A stretch of DNA of 64,000 bases from Tritonibacter mobilis (lineage in GTDB: Bacteria; Pseudomonadota; Alphaproteobacteria; Rhodobacterales; Rhodobacteraceae), in assembly GCF_001681715.1 (NCBI RefSeq), contig NZ_LNWY01000017.1, forward strand, positions 25,252-89,251. The letters run 5' to 3'. A program made the translations under genes and the position numbers. The notes under the pieces were generated by a model that was given only the letters and a program-made list of their open reading frames with translations, did no database searches and had not been told where the DNA came from. Of the stretch, positions 52,425 to 61,877 are shown piece by piece. Numbering within the stretch: the stretch's first letter is position 1; each line of letters starts with the position of its first letter.

Positions 52425-52994
52425 TCAGGTGCTTTTGCCAAAACCCAAGGTTTTGATGACTTCGGCAACATCTGCCATGCTGGGCCCAACGGCGATCGGC
52501 GCATCGGGGACGCCCAGCCAGTCGTTGATTTTCTGCGCCGTCACAAGATGGCGCCTGCTCGTCGTGTAACCATGGGACAGCGCAACACGATGCCTGTTCT
52601 GAGCAGCGCCTGTCACCACGCACAGCCGGTAGGTATAGCTGGTGTGCAGCCGGTTATTGCTACGTTCATTGCGCTTCAGATCAACATCAGCCTGCTTCAC
52701 GTTTTCCAGCGTGATGGTGTCCTCGCGCGTGCCATGCAGCATTGTTTTTCGCAGGGTCAGTAGGTTGCTGGCGCGATCAAACACAACTTCTGTTTTGTGG
52801 TAGACCAGCCATACAATACCTCCACCGATGCAAACAGCTCCAGCAGCAACGCCCCAGCCCGCGGTGTAACCGGCCACGGCTGCGCTCAGGCTGAGCCCAA
52901 CGACAACAAGAAGAATACTGCACAAAACGGCCGAAATGACGCTGGTTGTCCCCCTCAGGATGAGGCGATCAGGTTCATTCAGATGGATTATCAT
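52425..52994 (-). CDS. Membrane protein of unknown function next to the TMEM43-like gene
   Basis: This 189-residue protein has two hydrophobic helices (VISAVLCSILLVVVGLSLSA and GWGVAAGAVCIGGGIVWLVY) followed by a cytoplasmic-looking domain that starts KTEVVFDRASNLLTLRKTML, resembling membrane-attached PH-like domains, and ends in charged helices. It lies 33 bp upstream of the TMEM43-like gene in the same direction. The PH-like reading is a guess from the strand pattern. Confidence 0.65.
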   Translation of the reverse strand: MIIHLNEPDRLILRGTTSVISAVLCSILLVVVGLSLSAAVAGYTAGWGVAAGAVCIGGGIVWLVYHKTEVVFDRASNLLTLRKTMLHGTREDTITLENVKQADVDLKRNERSNNRLHTSYTYRLCVVTGAAQNRHRVALSHGYTTSRRHLVTAQKINDWLGVPDAPIAVGPSMADVAEVIKTLGFGKST

Positions 52995-53181
52995 TTGGCG
53001 AGGCTCAGGTTTTCAAAGGTTTTGTTGAATTTGGTAGCCTCTGTTCGGTTGGGGCGAACCCGAAGTCAGGTGAACAGGTTACTCGCTACTAACGTTGCTT
53101 TGCGCGCAGGCGACGTCCGTCAGGTGCAAACGAGGCAGATAATTGCACCTGTCAGCGCCGACCTGCGCAGCAAACCATTGG

Positions 53182-53373
53182 TTACATCAGATCTGTCTGC
53201 GCGGAGATTTGGCGCGTGGGGTTCCGGGTACCCTTGCCGTTACCGGTGCCACGCTCCTGGGTGTCCGCACCGGATGCAGGCGCGCTTTGTTTTTCGGTGC
53301 CTTTGGCTTCCTGCGCAAAGGCAGGTGCGGATAGCGTCAGCGCAAGGGCAGCTAGAATGGTCGTGAATTTCAT
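53182..53373 (-). CDS. Small exported protein
   Basis: This 63-residue frame starts MKFTTILAALALTLSAPAFA, an unambiguous signal peptide, followed by a polar Ser/Thr/Gly-rich tail without cysteines. It is the first leftward gene before the exported-protein cluster, 187 bp from the next. The tail is too plain to suggest a function. Confidence 0.5.
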   Translation of the reverse strand: MKFTTILAALALTLSAPAFAQEAKGTEKQSAPASGADTQERGTGNGKGTRNPTRQISAQTDLM

Positions 53374-53699
53374 GGTCGTTCACCTGTTTGACGTTTTGTC
53401 AGCGTTTGATAGCGACAGCCGGCGGAGGCAAACATATGGATATTTCTCCATATTGCGGTCGGGTGGGATATCTGTCTGCGCGCACCGGCGAAATCGGCTC
53501 TATTGCACAAAGCCATGCAGCGGAGCATTTTCTCCGCGGCGCACAGATGTCCTCATTGGGCTGGCTGGTTGGCTCCATCCGGCGGCACAGGGAAGATGAA
53601 AAAAAAGCTTTATTGACGCCGCGCCGCATCAAGTCGGCATGCAGCCCGTTTTGACCTTGATCCTATACGTGGATACAAGGGCAAAGAAACTTCGTTAGA
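53374..53699. other. Gene-free divergent interval
   Basis: No gene is supported between the leftward small exported protein and the rightward HNH-like gene. One 88-residue rightward frame has no signature or good start. Promoters for both directions probably lie here. Confidence 0.4.
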
Positions 53700-54053
53700 A
53701 TGACCCGTACAGCCGTCTCGACCACCAATTCAGCGAATGGTCAGACAGCGGTGCGTGTAGTTAAAAAGAAGGACCTCCTGTTTCCGTCCGCAGCAGCACT
53801 TCAAGACTACATCGCCGAACTTATGGGGGCTCAGGAGTATCGCTGCGAACTGACGGGCCTTCTGTTGGAACTGGATGAAGTAAACGGCGATCCTGCGATG
53901 TTCGCTTCTTTAGATCGCATCGACAGTGGCGGGCTCTATGAACCCGGTAATCTTCAGGTTGTTTGCCGTTTCACAAACTCCTGGAAAGGCGCGTCTGATG
54001 ACACAGAGTTTCGATGTTTGATCGGAGTTCTTCGATCATCTGCGTGCGCCTAG
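53700..54053 (+). CDS. Small HNH-endonuclease-like protein
   Basis: This 117-residue protein has YRCELTGLLL, then FASLDRIDSGGLYEPGNLQV and VCRFTNSWKGASDDTEF. That spacing resembles phage and mobile-element HNH proteins in which SLDRIDS...GY..GN.Q.VC carries the active-site Asp/Asn and the zinc-type cysteines. The first catalytic His is not evident; Asp occupies the core, so activity is uncertain. It stands alone between the cysteine-motif cluster and IS debris. Confidence 0.55.
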   Translation: MTRTAVSTTNSANGQTAVRVVKKKDLLFPSAAALQDYIAELMGAQEYRCELTGLLLELDEVNGDPAMFASLDRIDSGGLYEPGNLQVVCRFTNSWKGASDDTEFRCLIGVLRSSACA

Positions 54054-54242
54054 TAGATATGCACCTGGGCGAATGTCAGCAATGCGGGCTGCAGCCGCAG
54101 AATATTCGACTCGTGCCCAACGGCGGCTTTGGGCCGGTCTCGACGGTCTCCTCTGCGCTGCAAGTGCAAAGCCCTCTGTGAAAATCGCGGCCGATTTGGG
54201 CTGGCCTTGAACTCAGGCGCGTGCTGCTTGCGTTTCGACATG
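54050..54242 (-). pseudogene. IS3-family orfA remnant
   Basis: From ATG 54242 the frame reads MSKRKQHAPEFKA, the conserved start of many IS3-family orfA proteins. A shift follows; EETVETG-like scraps continue in another frame. It lies antiparallel to and partly overlapping an IS1182 fragment, which indicates one element interrupted or joined to the other. Confidence 0.5.
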
Positions 54243-54643
54243 GCAAGTTCCGTGACAGTGACATCTTCCGCGTCGTCTTCGAACATGTGGTGGCCCAGTG
54301 CATTGCCCATGGCCTAGTCGGCGGCCAAGGCTTTGCTGTCGATGCCAGCCTGATCAGCGCCGACGTCCAGAAGCAGAGCTCCAGCCGTCAGGATAAATGG
54401 GACGCTTCCGCGATTGATCCGAAGGATGCTCCGAGGGCGGTGAGAGAGTATCTCGACACCCTTGACGCGGAGGCCTTCGGTGCGGCCACGCCCGTCCAGC
54501 CCAAGTTCACTGCGCACGCGGATCCTGCCAGCCAATGGACAGCGGCGCGTAATCCCGCTGCGGTTCACCATGCCCTTGAACATAACCGCGATCAGAGAGC
54601 CGCTTCCCGATTTTCGTCCGACCACGGCAGCCGGACCTCATAA
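54221..54643 (+). pseudogene. IS1182-family transposase internal fragment
   Basis: The frame reads FEHVVAQCIAHGLVGGQGFA, VDASLISADVQKQ, PRAVREYLDTLDAEAFGAAT and PVQPKFTAHADPASQWTAAR, the central region of IS1182-family transposases including the first catalytic Asp (VDAS). Both ends are missing. The N-terminal part of another IS1182 copy is at 1067-1520, in the same orientation. Confidence 0.75.
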
Positions 54644-55558
54644 TTAAGCATCGGTCCGAGATGTGCGAGCCTCGCTAAGAGCGCCCCGGTGTTCCGACAC
54701 GATCTCGCGCAAGAAGCTCGCGACGGCCTGCACCCGACGGGAGGACGCCAGATCAGTTTGCGTCACGAGCCAGATTGGCTGGTCGATGCCCAAGTCGGCG
54801 TCGACACAAACCAGGTCGCGCGGCTGCGCCAGAAAATGCGGTAACACGGCGAGGCCCAATCCCGAGGCACAGCCCGTCACCTGGGCTGCAAGCGAGGTGG
54901 TCACGACCGCAGGTGCCCGACCACGAAGGGCACGCTCGACCCACCGGGCGGCAGGAAGGTGGCCGTACCCCTCGGCCCAAGCGATGAGCTCGTCGCGCTC
55001 GAGATCGACTTCGGAACCTCCGGTGCGGCCTTCCATGTACGACCGCGCGCTATAAAGGCCGTATCCAAGCGTTCCTATACGCTGCACCGAGACATGCCCG
55101 CGGTCGGGCCTGGTCATTCGCAGCGCGATGTCCGCGTCACGGCGGTGCAGGTTCACGGTGGCGATGTCGGTGGCAATCTCGAGCGTCAGGCGCGGATGGG
55201 CGCGGCGCAGGCGCGGCAACTCAGGCAATATTAGCGCGGTCGCGAGGTTTTCGGCCGTGGCGAGGCGAACGGTTCCCGACACCTCCGGTTCTTCCGGCAG
55301 GCCCGATCCGAAGGCCTGCGCTGCGGCTTCCATCTCTTCGGCGCGCTCGACCAGAGCCGCGCCTTCTTCGGTCAGCCGGTAGCCGGTGTGGTGCCGCAGA
55401 AAGAGCGGGTCTCCAAGACACGCTTCCAGCCGCTGGACCCGCCGGGAAACGGTCGCCAGCCCGATGGAAAGCGCCGCGGCCGCGCCGCTAAGTGAGCCCG
55501 ACCGGGCGACGGCGAGGAACACCGAGACGTCATCCCAAACCAGTCTCTGCCTTTCCAT
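54644..55558 (-). CDS. LysR-family transcriptional regulator
   Basis: ATG 55558 gives a 304-residue product with the helix-turn-helix WDDVSVFLAVARSGSLSGAA, GLATVSRRVQRLEACLG and a standard effector domain. It is divergent from the aldo/keto reductase gene with a 90-bp shared interval containing an inverted repeat (55587-55610), so it probably controls that gene and the one after it. The group resembles regulators of oxidoreductases acting on reactive aldehydes. Confidence 0.88.
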   Translation of the reverse strand: MERQRLVWDDVSVFLAVARSGSLSGAAAALSIGLATVSRRVQRLEACLGDPLFLRHHTGYRLTEEGAALVERAEEMEAAAQAFGSGLPEEPEVSGTVRLATAENLATALILPELPRLRRAHPRLTLEIATDIATVNLHRRDADIALRMTRPDRGHVSVQRIGTLGYGLYSARSYMEGRTGGSEVDLERDELIAWAEGYGHLPAARWVERALRGRAPAVVTTSLAAQVTGCASGLGLAVLPHFLAQPRDLVCVDADLGIDQPIWLVTQTDLASSRRVQAVASFLREIVSEHRGALSEARTSRTDA

Positions 55559-55586
55559 AATCGGAATTCCCATTACCGTTTACGGC

Positions 55587-55610
55587 CATTTCCTGACATC
55601 ATCGGAAATG
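55587..55610. promoter_or_regulatory. Probable LysR operator before the aldo/keto reductase gene
   Basis: CATTTCC and GGAAATG form a perfect 7-bp inverted repeat with a 10-bp spacer, within the 90-bp divergent interval. Its form is that of a LysR T-N11-A type site. Confidence 0.5.
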
Positions 55611-55647
55611 CCACACCCCTGTTGATTGCACAAGACAGGAGAGAGAC

Positions 55648-56628
55648 ATGGAACGACGGACACTCGGCACTGACCTCACGGTCTCGGCGCTCGGCCTTGG
55701 TTGTATGGGGATGAGTGAGTTCTACGGGCCTCGTGATGACGACACATCCCTGCGCGTCCTTCACGAGGCGACCGAACTCGGGATCGACTTTCTCGACACA
55801 GCGGACATGTACGGTCCGCACCACAACGAGGAGCTGATCGGTCGTTTCTTAAGCGAAACGTCGTCACCCATGAAGGTCGCGACGAAGTTCGGGATCGTCC
55901 GCGCACCAGGCGAGTATCGGCGCAGTTTGGACAACGGGCCGGACTATGCGCGGCAGGCGTGCGAGGGCTCGCTACAACGCCTCGGCGTCGAGCGGATCGA
56001 CCTCTACTACGTCCACCGGGTCGAGCAGGGGCGACCCATCGAAGAGACCATGGACGGGCTCGCGCGCTTGGTCGGCGAGGGCAAAATCGCGCGGATCGGT
56101 CTCTGCGAGGTTAGCGCCGAGACACTCCGACGAGCGCATGCCGTGCATCCGGTGACAGCGGTGCAGACAGAATACTCCCTTTGGTCCCGCGGACCAGAAG
56201 CCCAGGTCCTGCCCACGTGCCGCGAACTGGGCATCGGGTTCGTGCCATATTCGCCGCTCGGTCGGGGCTTCCTCACGGGGCGCTTCCAGGATGGTCAGTT
56301 CGAGAAGGGGGACTTCCGCGCCTCGTTGCCCCGCTTCCAGGACGATGCGGCGCAGGCGAACCGTCGGATCGCCGATCTCGTCGCAGGGGTGGCGGAGCGG
56401 AAGGACTGCACACCTGCGCAATTGGCGCTCGCCTGGCTTCTCGCGCAGGGAAAGGACATCGTCCCTATCCCCGGTACGAAGCAGTCGAAATATCTGCGCG
56501 ACAACGTAGGAGCGGCGGAGATTGTGCTCTCGGACACCGATCTGGCCGAAATTGATGCTGGCCTCGCCGAGCGGCCGGTCTCGGGTGCCCGTTACACTGC
56601 GGAGGGCATGAAAGGAGTGGACGCATGA
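55648..56628 (+). CDS. Aldo/keto reductase
   Basis: This 326-residue NADPH-dependent reductase has the AKR signatures: GLGCMGMSEFYG at the start, the catalytic Asp and Tyr in DFLDTADMYGPHHNEELIGR, Lys in VATKFGI, His in YYVHRVEQGRPIEETM, and the cofactor loop IPGTKQSKYLRDNVGA. It reduces aldehydes or ketones in the cytoplasm. gacaggagagagac precedes the ATG. It overlaps the next gene by 4 bp. Confidence 0.93.
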   Translation: MERRTLGTDLTVSALGLGCMGMSEFYGPRDDDTSLRVLHEATELGIDFLDTADMYGPHHNEELIGRFLSETSSPMKVATKFGIVRAPGEYRRSLDNGPDYARQACEGSLQRLGVERIDLYYVHRVEQGRPIEETMDGLARLVGEGKIARIGLCEVSAETLRRAHAVHPVTAVQTEYSLWSRGPEAQVLPTCRELGIGFVPYSPLGRGFLTGRFQDGQFEKGDFRASLPRFQDDAAQANRRIADLVAGVAERKDCTPAQLALAWLLAQGKDIVPIPGTKQSKYLRDNVGAAEIVLSDTDLAEIDAGLAERPVSGARYTAEGMKGVDA

Positions 56629-57011
56629 GCGCCCCATCCGATCGCCTGACCCGTGCCCTTTCCCTTCTCGACAGTCTTGAGCCGGGAGCGCCGGAACGGG
56701 TGCAAGACAATCTCGACGCCTTCCACCCAGACACGGCAGAACTCGTCCTCGGATACGCCTTCGCGGACGTCTTGGGCCGCGACGGGATCGACCTCAAGAC
56801 ACGAGAAATGATGACCATCGCCATGCTCGCGGCCATGGGCACCGCGCAGGGGCAACTTGAGTTCCACATGCGCGCGGCGATGAATACCGGTGTAAGCCGC
56901 GAGGAAATTGTCGAGATCGTTTTGCAGGTCTCCGTCTATGCCGGTGTACCTGCTTGCATGAACGCGATCACGGCGGCGAAGAAGGCGTTTGAAGCCGCCG
57001 GTAAAGCCTGA
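56625..57011 (+). CDS. Carboxymuconolactone decarboxylase-family protein
   Basis: This 128-residue protein overlaps the reductase stop (ATGA). It has the family core LKTREMMTIAMLAAMGTAQG, then QLEFHMRAAMNTGVSREEIV EIVLQVSVYAG. The peroxidatic Cys-x2-Cys of the AhpD branch is absent, so it is closer to the gamma-carboxymuconolactone decarboxylase branch. Many such proteins travel with aldo/keto reductases. Substrate is not known. Confidence 0.88.
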   Translation: MSAPSDRLTRALSLLDSLEPGAPERVQDNLDAFHPDTAELVLGYAFADVLGRDGIDLKTREMMTIAMLAAMGTAQGQLEFHMRAAMNTGVSREEIVEIVLQVSVYAGVPACMNAITAAKKAFEAAGKA

Positions 57012-57030
57012 CTGGAGATCGGCATCGCTG

Positions 57031-57330
57031 TCATTCGCGGACCATGTAGCGAATGCAAGAAGGCCCACACATTGCCACTCCGCAGCCAGCTCGATTTTGT
57101 ATATGCGCCGTCATTTCCTGACGGAAGCCTTCCGAGATCACGCGCACCGCATGTTTCGTGGCGGAGTACACGGTGGAGGCCGGAAAGATCAGATGCCCCG
57201 CGACCGAGGAGACGTTGATCACCTGACTCGATTTCTGCGAGATCATCTGCGGCAATACGGCGGTGATGCCATAGAGGACCCCTTTGACGTTGACGTCGAT
57301 CAACAAGAAAAGATCCGACATGTTCACCGC
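57031..57330 (-). pseudogene. Truncated short-chain dehydrogenase/reductase
   Basis: The frame keeps the SDR centre: [57 protein letters not shown], with the catalytic Ser, Tyr and Lys. The N-terminal cofactor-binding fold is missing, and sequence after MTAHIQ no longer resembles the family. It starts 90 bp before an IS3 tail fragment, so insertion and deletion probably removed the rest. Confidence 0.75.
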
Positions 57331-57421
57331 GAGTTTTCGGATCGTGATTCACACCACCAGCCCGAAATCAATTGGGCCTGACCCTAAGACCGAGTTATTA
57401 AATGGATAAATCCGCTACAGC

Positions 57422-57651
57422 CTGCGAGAAGTTCAAATCCTGATCGAAGAATGGAGGAAACACTACAACACAAACCGCCCACATAGTGTTCCGAGCTACC
57501 GCCCTCCGGCCCCAGAAACCATCGTCCAGATGGACCAAAGGCTGGTCATGCACGAACAACCAAATTGGACCACTCAAGTGGGGCTGAATACTGGTAGATC
57601 ACTCGAATTCACTCCAGATTGCGCACCATACAGCTCTCACGCACTGAAATA
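57422..57651 (+). pseudogene. IS3-family orfB C-terminal fragment
   Basis: The frame LREVQILIEEWRKHYNTNRP HSVPSYRPPAPETIVQMDQR is the C-terminal end of an IS3-family integrase-type transposase, of a different group from the 61 kb copy. The 5-prime part is missing. It lies between the truncated SDR and the autotransporter promoter region. Confidence 0.75.
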
Positions 57652-58003
57652 GAACTTCGATCAAATAAAACACACTTCCGCGCGGTTGAATCTTACTCCC
57701 CTGAGCAAAAATAAAATCCGCGCTGCATCTACTCTTTCAGCTCTTTGAAAAATATTCGAACCGAGATCGGCTTTATGGTGAGAGGTTGGTGGAAAGTCAA
57801 ATAAAAGCAACGCCATCGCTACTCATCAGCGCGCTTGCATTACATCATTCTTTATGCAAGCTGATTGCTGAGGCGCAATCTCTAATCACGACCGATCAAT
57901 CGCACTTTTTAATTATTGAAATATCATGTCAGGATTCGGAATTTCAAATCATGACTTTTGAAATCAGGAAACATGACATTTTATACGGGGGAGATTTTAG
58001 TCA
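57652..58003. promoter_or_regulatory. AT-rich control region of the autotransporter gene
   Basis: This 350-bp stretch is strongly AT-rich relative to the neighbourhood and holds no supported gene. An inverted repeat, ATTTCAAA (57941-57948) with TTTGAAAT (57957-57964), stands 40 bp before the autotransporter start and could be an operator. Confidence 0.5.
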
Positions 58004-60928
58004 ATGTCACATTTAGCTGGTTCATACATTCGAAAATCGTACATCAACACTGTAAACTTGGCCGTTGCAACGGTCGTAGCCAGTCTTCTAGCTGAAGCTG
58101 CCTTCGCGCAAGCTGTGCATTGGACTGGGGTCAGCGGATCAAACTGGAATGATCCTGGAAATTGGAGCGCAGGAACTCCATCCGGCTCATCAAGTGCTGT
58201 GATCGCGACCAATTCTGGGGATAATGCTCCTGTTCTCGATGGAGATAGTAGCACGATATCTGGTCTGCTCGTGGGGTCGCTCGATGGAAGTGATCTTGAG
58301 GTGCGCAACGGTGGAGTTCTGACGGTAGGGTCTGCAACCATTGGCAACAACAGTATCAATAATGCTCCCGCAAATCGGCTGTCAGAGCAGTCGGGCACGT
58401 TGCGTTTAACGGGAACTGGTTCGCAGTTTTCAACGAATTTTCTGAACTTGGGATTGTATGGGGAAGGTCTTCTGGAAGTAGAAGATGGCGCAACATTGAC
58501 CGTCAATTCTTCTCTGTCGTTAAGTACGTTTGAAGGTTCAAGCAGCCGGTTGACCATCAACGGAGAAGATACGTCTGCGCAGCTATCAGGAGTGACGATC
58601 GGTGGAGACGGTGAGGCTGCAGCAACCGTTTCAAATGGAGCGAGTGTAACCAGCGGAGCAGTCACGTTTGGACGATATTCTGGCGCAACAGGTGCGCTCG
58701 AAATTAGTGGAAACGGTTCCAACTGGACACTTTCAAGCGGAACGCTGAATGTCGGTGGTGCTGGAGACGGATCTGTCAGTGTATCGAATGGCGGCTCACT
58801 CTCATCGACCGGAAGGCTTATATTGGCCTCTGACGTTGGCGCAACAGGTGAACTCACGATCGAAGGCGCAGACAGCTCAGTAGCTACCACCAATTATGTG
58901 TCGATTGGCAATTCAGGTTCGGGTAGCGCGACGATCTCCGACGGCGGGCGCTTGCAAGGGGCACAAATCCTAGTGGCTTGGGACGATGGTGTGACCGGTA
59001 CACTGGATGCGCGTGGTTCAGAAAGCCGCATCGGCGTTAGAGATTACCTAATGGTTGGTTATAACGGCAATGGGATAGCCACGTTTTCTGATGGCGCAAC
59101 GCTGGAGGCAACCAGTGCGGCCACCGCGAACCTGGTAATTGCTAATGCGGTCACGTCTACTGGGATCGTCAACATTGGTGCCGCTCGTGGTTCTGACGCG
59201 GCAGCGGCGGGCCACGTCGCGTTGGACAAAGTGCTTTTTGGGGCGGGTACTGGGGAGCTGGTCTTCAATCACAACACTGCCGATTACCAGTTTGATGCAG
59301 CAATCGTGAATAATGGCACTCTGTCGCATCTGGCAGGTGATACCACTCTAACCGGTGACAACAGCAACTTTTCCGGCACCACCAATGTGAATGGTGGACA
59401 CCTCAGAATTACAAACGCGCTTGGCGGTGACGTCAACGTATTCGCCAATTCGCGCTTTGGTGGCGCAGGCACTGTGGGCAGATTGAATGTCACCAGCGGC
59501 GGAGAGGTTGCTTTGAGCGGGACAATTGCCGTGGAGGGGGATGCAGATTTTGCTGTAGGGTCGTATTTCCTGGTGAATGCTGATCCGACCGGGAATGATC
59601 TCCTTTCGGTTGACGGTTTTCTGCTCCTGAACGGCGGTACGGTTGTGCATCAGGAAAGCGCAGCTGAGTTCGATCCAACGGCACGTTACAAGATAGCAGA
59701 GTCGACCAGCGGCGTTTTTGGTGAGTTTGATGATGTCCAAACAGAGCTAGCTTTTTTGGATGCAAGTCTAAGTTATGAAAACGACGAAGTTTGGCTCGGA
59801 CTTGATCGCAATGACATCAACTTTTCAGATATCGCGCTAAGTCAAAATCAGAAAAATTTGGGGCAAGCATTGGCAGGCCTTGAGTTGAGTGACCCACTGG
59901 TACAGCAGATCCTTGGCATGTCGGAAGAGACAGCACGTCAGGCCTACAATCAACTGGCGGGCGAAATCCATGGTTCCAACGCCTCAGCAATCGTTCACGA
60001 CACCGAAGTGCTCAGGAGCTTATTGATGTCTCGTTTGCGCCAGCAACAAGAGACACATCGTTCAGAAAGTGTGAGCCGCAATGCAATGCACTTTATGAAC
60101 AACACCGCGCACCCAGCAGGGAATGTCTGGATGCAAGGGGTTGGCTCGTGGTCGGACTTCGACGGAAATGGCAATGCAGTCGGGACGCGGCGAGATTTTG
60201 GCGGATTAGCCGTGGGCTATGACCGAGAAATGGCAAACGGGGTGCAGGTGGGCTTGATGGCGGGCTACTCAAACACCTCAACTCGAAATGATGTAGAAGC
60301 CCGATCTGATGCTGATAGCGCAACGCTGGGGCTCTATTTCGGTACAACTGGCGGAGATCTTCGGTTCGGCGGCGGCATACTGGCGAGTTGGCACGATGTA
60401 GACACCTCTCGTTCTTTGGGAAGTGTTGGCATGGGTACCGCCCTTGGCCGCTATGACGCGCACAGCTACTCCATCTTTGCCGAGGCGAGCTACGAATATC
60501 AACTGGAACGCGGCCAGCTACAGCCATTCTTTGGTCTGGCGCATGTAAGTTATGACAGCGATGGGTTCAGCGAAACCGGTGGCAATGGTGCATTGACCGT
60601 CGCAGCGATCTCGGCCGAGACATCCTACGCAACTCTAGGTCTTCGTGGTCAAACGAAGGTCGCCTTCGGATCAGAGTCCTTACTAGCGACTGGTATGTTG
60701 GGTTGGCGTCATGCATTCGGCGATATAAACTCATCTCAAACTGCATGGTTGCAGGGGAATGCAATGAACATAGAAGGCATGCCGATCGCGGAAAATGAAC
60801 TGCTCATAGAAGCGGGTCTGGGTATGGAAGTATCCCCTAATGCCACCTTCAAATTTAGTTATTCAGGCCGTCTTTCTGATGACTACGCCGACCACGGGGT
60901 TCGCGCGAATTTGAAGGTCGCATTTTAA
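58004..60928 (+). CDS. Type Va autotransporter
   Basis: The ATG 58004 begins a 974-residue precursor with a long signal peptide (cleavage near AEAAFAQA). Residues 40-560 are a beta-helical passenger built of repeats such as GSVSVSNGGSLSSTGRLILA and GSATISDGGRLQGAQILVAW, with a PATR-type GTTNVNGGHLRITNALGGDV segment near 470. A linker leads to the C-terminal barrel (about 690-974), ending VRANLKVAF with the terminal Phe of outer-membrane proteins. The passenger has few cysteines and no recognised protease triad, so adhesion or self-association is the likely role. Its base composition is lower in GC than its surroundings. Confidence 0.9.
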   Translation: MSHLAGSYIRKSYINTVNLAVATVVASLLAEAAFAQAVHWTGVSGSNWNDPGNWSAGTPSGSSSAVIATNSGDNAPVLDGDSSTISGLLVGSLDGSDLEVRNGGVLTVGSATIGNNSINNAPANRLSEQSGTLRLTGTGSQFSTNFLNLGLYGEGLLEVEDGATLTVNSSLSLSTFEGSSSRLTINGEDTSAQLSGVTIGGDGEAAATVSNGASVTSGAVTFGRYSGATGALEISGNGSNWTLSSGTLNVGGAGDGSVSVSNGGSLSSTGRLILASDVGATGELTIEGADSSVATTNYVSIGNSGSGSATISDGGRLQGAQILVAWDDGVTGTLDARGSESRIGVRDYLMVGYNGNGIATFSDGATLEATSAATANLVIANAVTSTGIVNIGAARGSDAAAAGHVALDKVLFGAGTGELVFNHNTADYQFDAAIVNNGTLSHLAGDTTLTGDNSNFSGTTNVNGGHLRITNALGGDVNVFANSRFGGAGTVGRLNVTSGGEVALSGTIAVEGDADFAVGSYFLVNADPTGNDLLSVDGFLLLNGGTVVHQESAAEFDPTARYKIAESTSGVFGEFDDVQTELAFLDASLSYENDEVWLGLDRNDINFSDIALSQNQKNLGQALAGLELSDPLVQQILGMSEETARQAYNQLAGEIHGSNASAIVHDTEVLRSLLMSRLRQQQETHRSESVSRNAMHFMNNTAHPAGNVWMQGVGSWSDFDGNGNAVGTRRDFGGLAVGYDREMANGVQVGLMAGYSNTSTRNDVEARSDADSATLGLYFGTTGGDLRFGGGILASWHDVDTSRSLGSVGMGTALGRYDAHSYSIFAEASYEYQLERGQLQPFFGLAHVSYDSDGFSETGGNGALTVAAISAETSYATLGLRGQTKVAFGSESLLATGMLGWRHAFGDINSSQTAWLQGNAMNIEGMPIAENELLIEAGLGMEVSPNATFKFSYSGRLSDDYADHGVRANLKVAF

Positions 60929-61073
60929 TCGCCCCTAGCTTCACATAGAAAAAGGGCTTTCTGGTTGCGTAGGTGCGCAGCGGTAGTGCAACCTATGCAA
61001 TTAGAAGTTCGACGTTCGTATATTCACTGGAAGCGGTGCGCCGCTTGAACTGCTCCCCGTAGAGTCCGCGTTT

Positions 61074-61877
61074 TTTAGTTCGCTCTGTTCAGGGTTTGGT
61101 CCTCTACTGACCGTTGGTGATACTCCCACGGGGTGAGTCCGTCGAGGCTTGTGTTGGGGCGGTGATGGTTGTAGTCTTCGCGTCAGGCTAAGATCAGCCC
61201 CCTGGCATGGCGCAGGTTGGCGAACAGGTGTTCGTTGAGGCACTCGTCGCGCAGGCGGCCATTGAAGCTCTCGACGAAGCCGTTCTGCATTGGCTTCCTA
61301 GGCGCGATGTAATGCCACTCGACCTTGCGCTCCTCCTGCCATTTCAGGATGGCATTCGATGTCAGCTCCGTTCCGTTGTCGCTGACCACCATGCAGGGAT
61401 TGCCGCGCACCCGGGCGATGTTGTCGAGTTCACGGGCAACGCGCTGTCCCGACAGCGAAGTGTCCACGACCGTCGCCAAGCATTCCCGGCTGAAGTCGTC
61501 GATGACACACAGCACCCGGAAACGGCGCCCGTTCGAGAGGCTGTCAGACACGAAGTCCAGCGACTATCTTTGGTTCGGCCTTTGTGGGATCGCCAACGGC
61601 ACCCTCGTTCCGATCGCGCGCTTGCGACCGCCACGCTTGCGCACGCTCAGGCCCTCTTCCCGGTAGATCCGGTAGAGCTTCTTCCGGTTCACCTTCCAGC
61701 CTTCGCGGCCAAGAAGAAGATGCAGCCTTCTATAGCCGAAGCGACGCCGTTCGCTGGAAAGCTCCTTCAGCCTTTCCCGCAGCTCGGCGTCCGCAGGTCT
61801 GGTTAATCCACGTCGATACACACGCGGATCTGTGCAGGTTGCCAACCTTTTTTGCTCCGCGCAAAACAATGGCTTAG
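61074..61877 (-). pseudogene. IS3-family (IS511-like) orfB, disrupted
   Basis: The upstream frame (61869 leftward) reads RRFGYRRLHLLLGREGWKVN RKKLYRIYREEGL, the helical part of orfB. After a break the integrase core follows: [20 protein letters not shown] (Asp), [15 protein letters not shown] (Asp), [20 protein letters not shown] (Glu), and another shift comes near the end. Catalytic residues are all readable but in separate frames. Its 3-prime end matches the fragment at 310-475. No orfA is present. Confidence 0.85.

Noticed and set aside
53388..53654. Rightward 88-residue frame before the HNH-like gene
   Set aside because: No recognisable domain, weak start context, and position inside a divergent promoter interval.
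57786..58016. 76-residue frame upstream of the autotransporter
   Set aside because: It lies in AT-rich control sequence, overlaps the autotransporter start and shows no signature.
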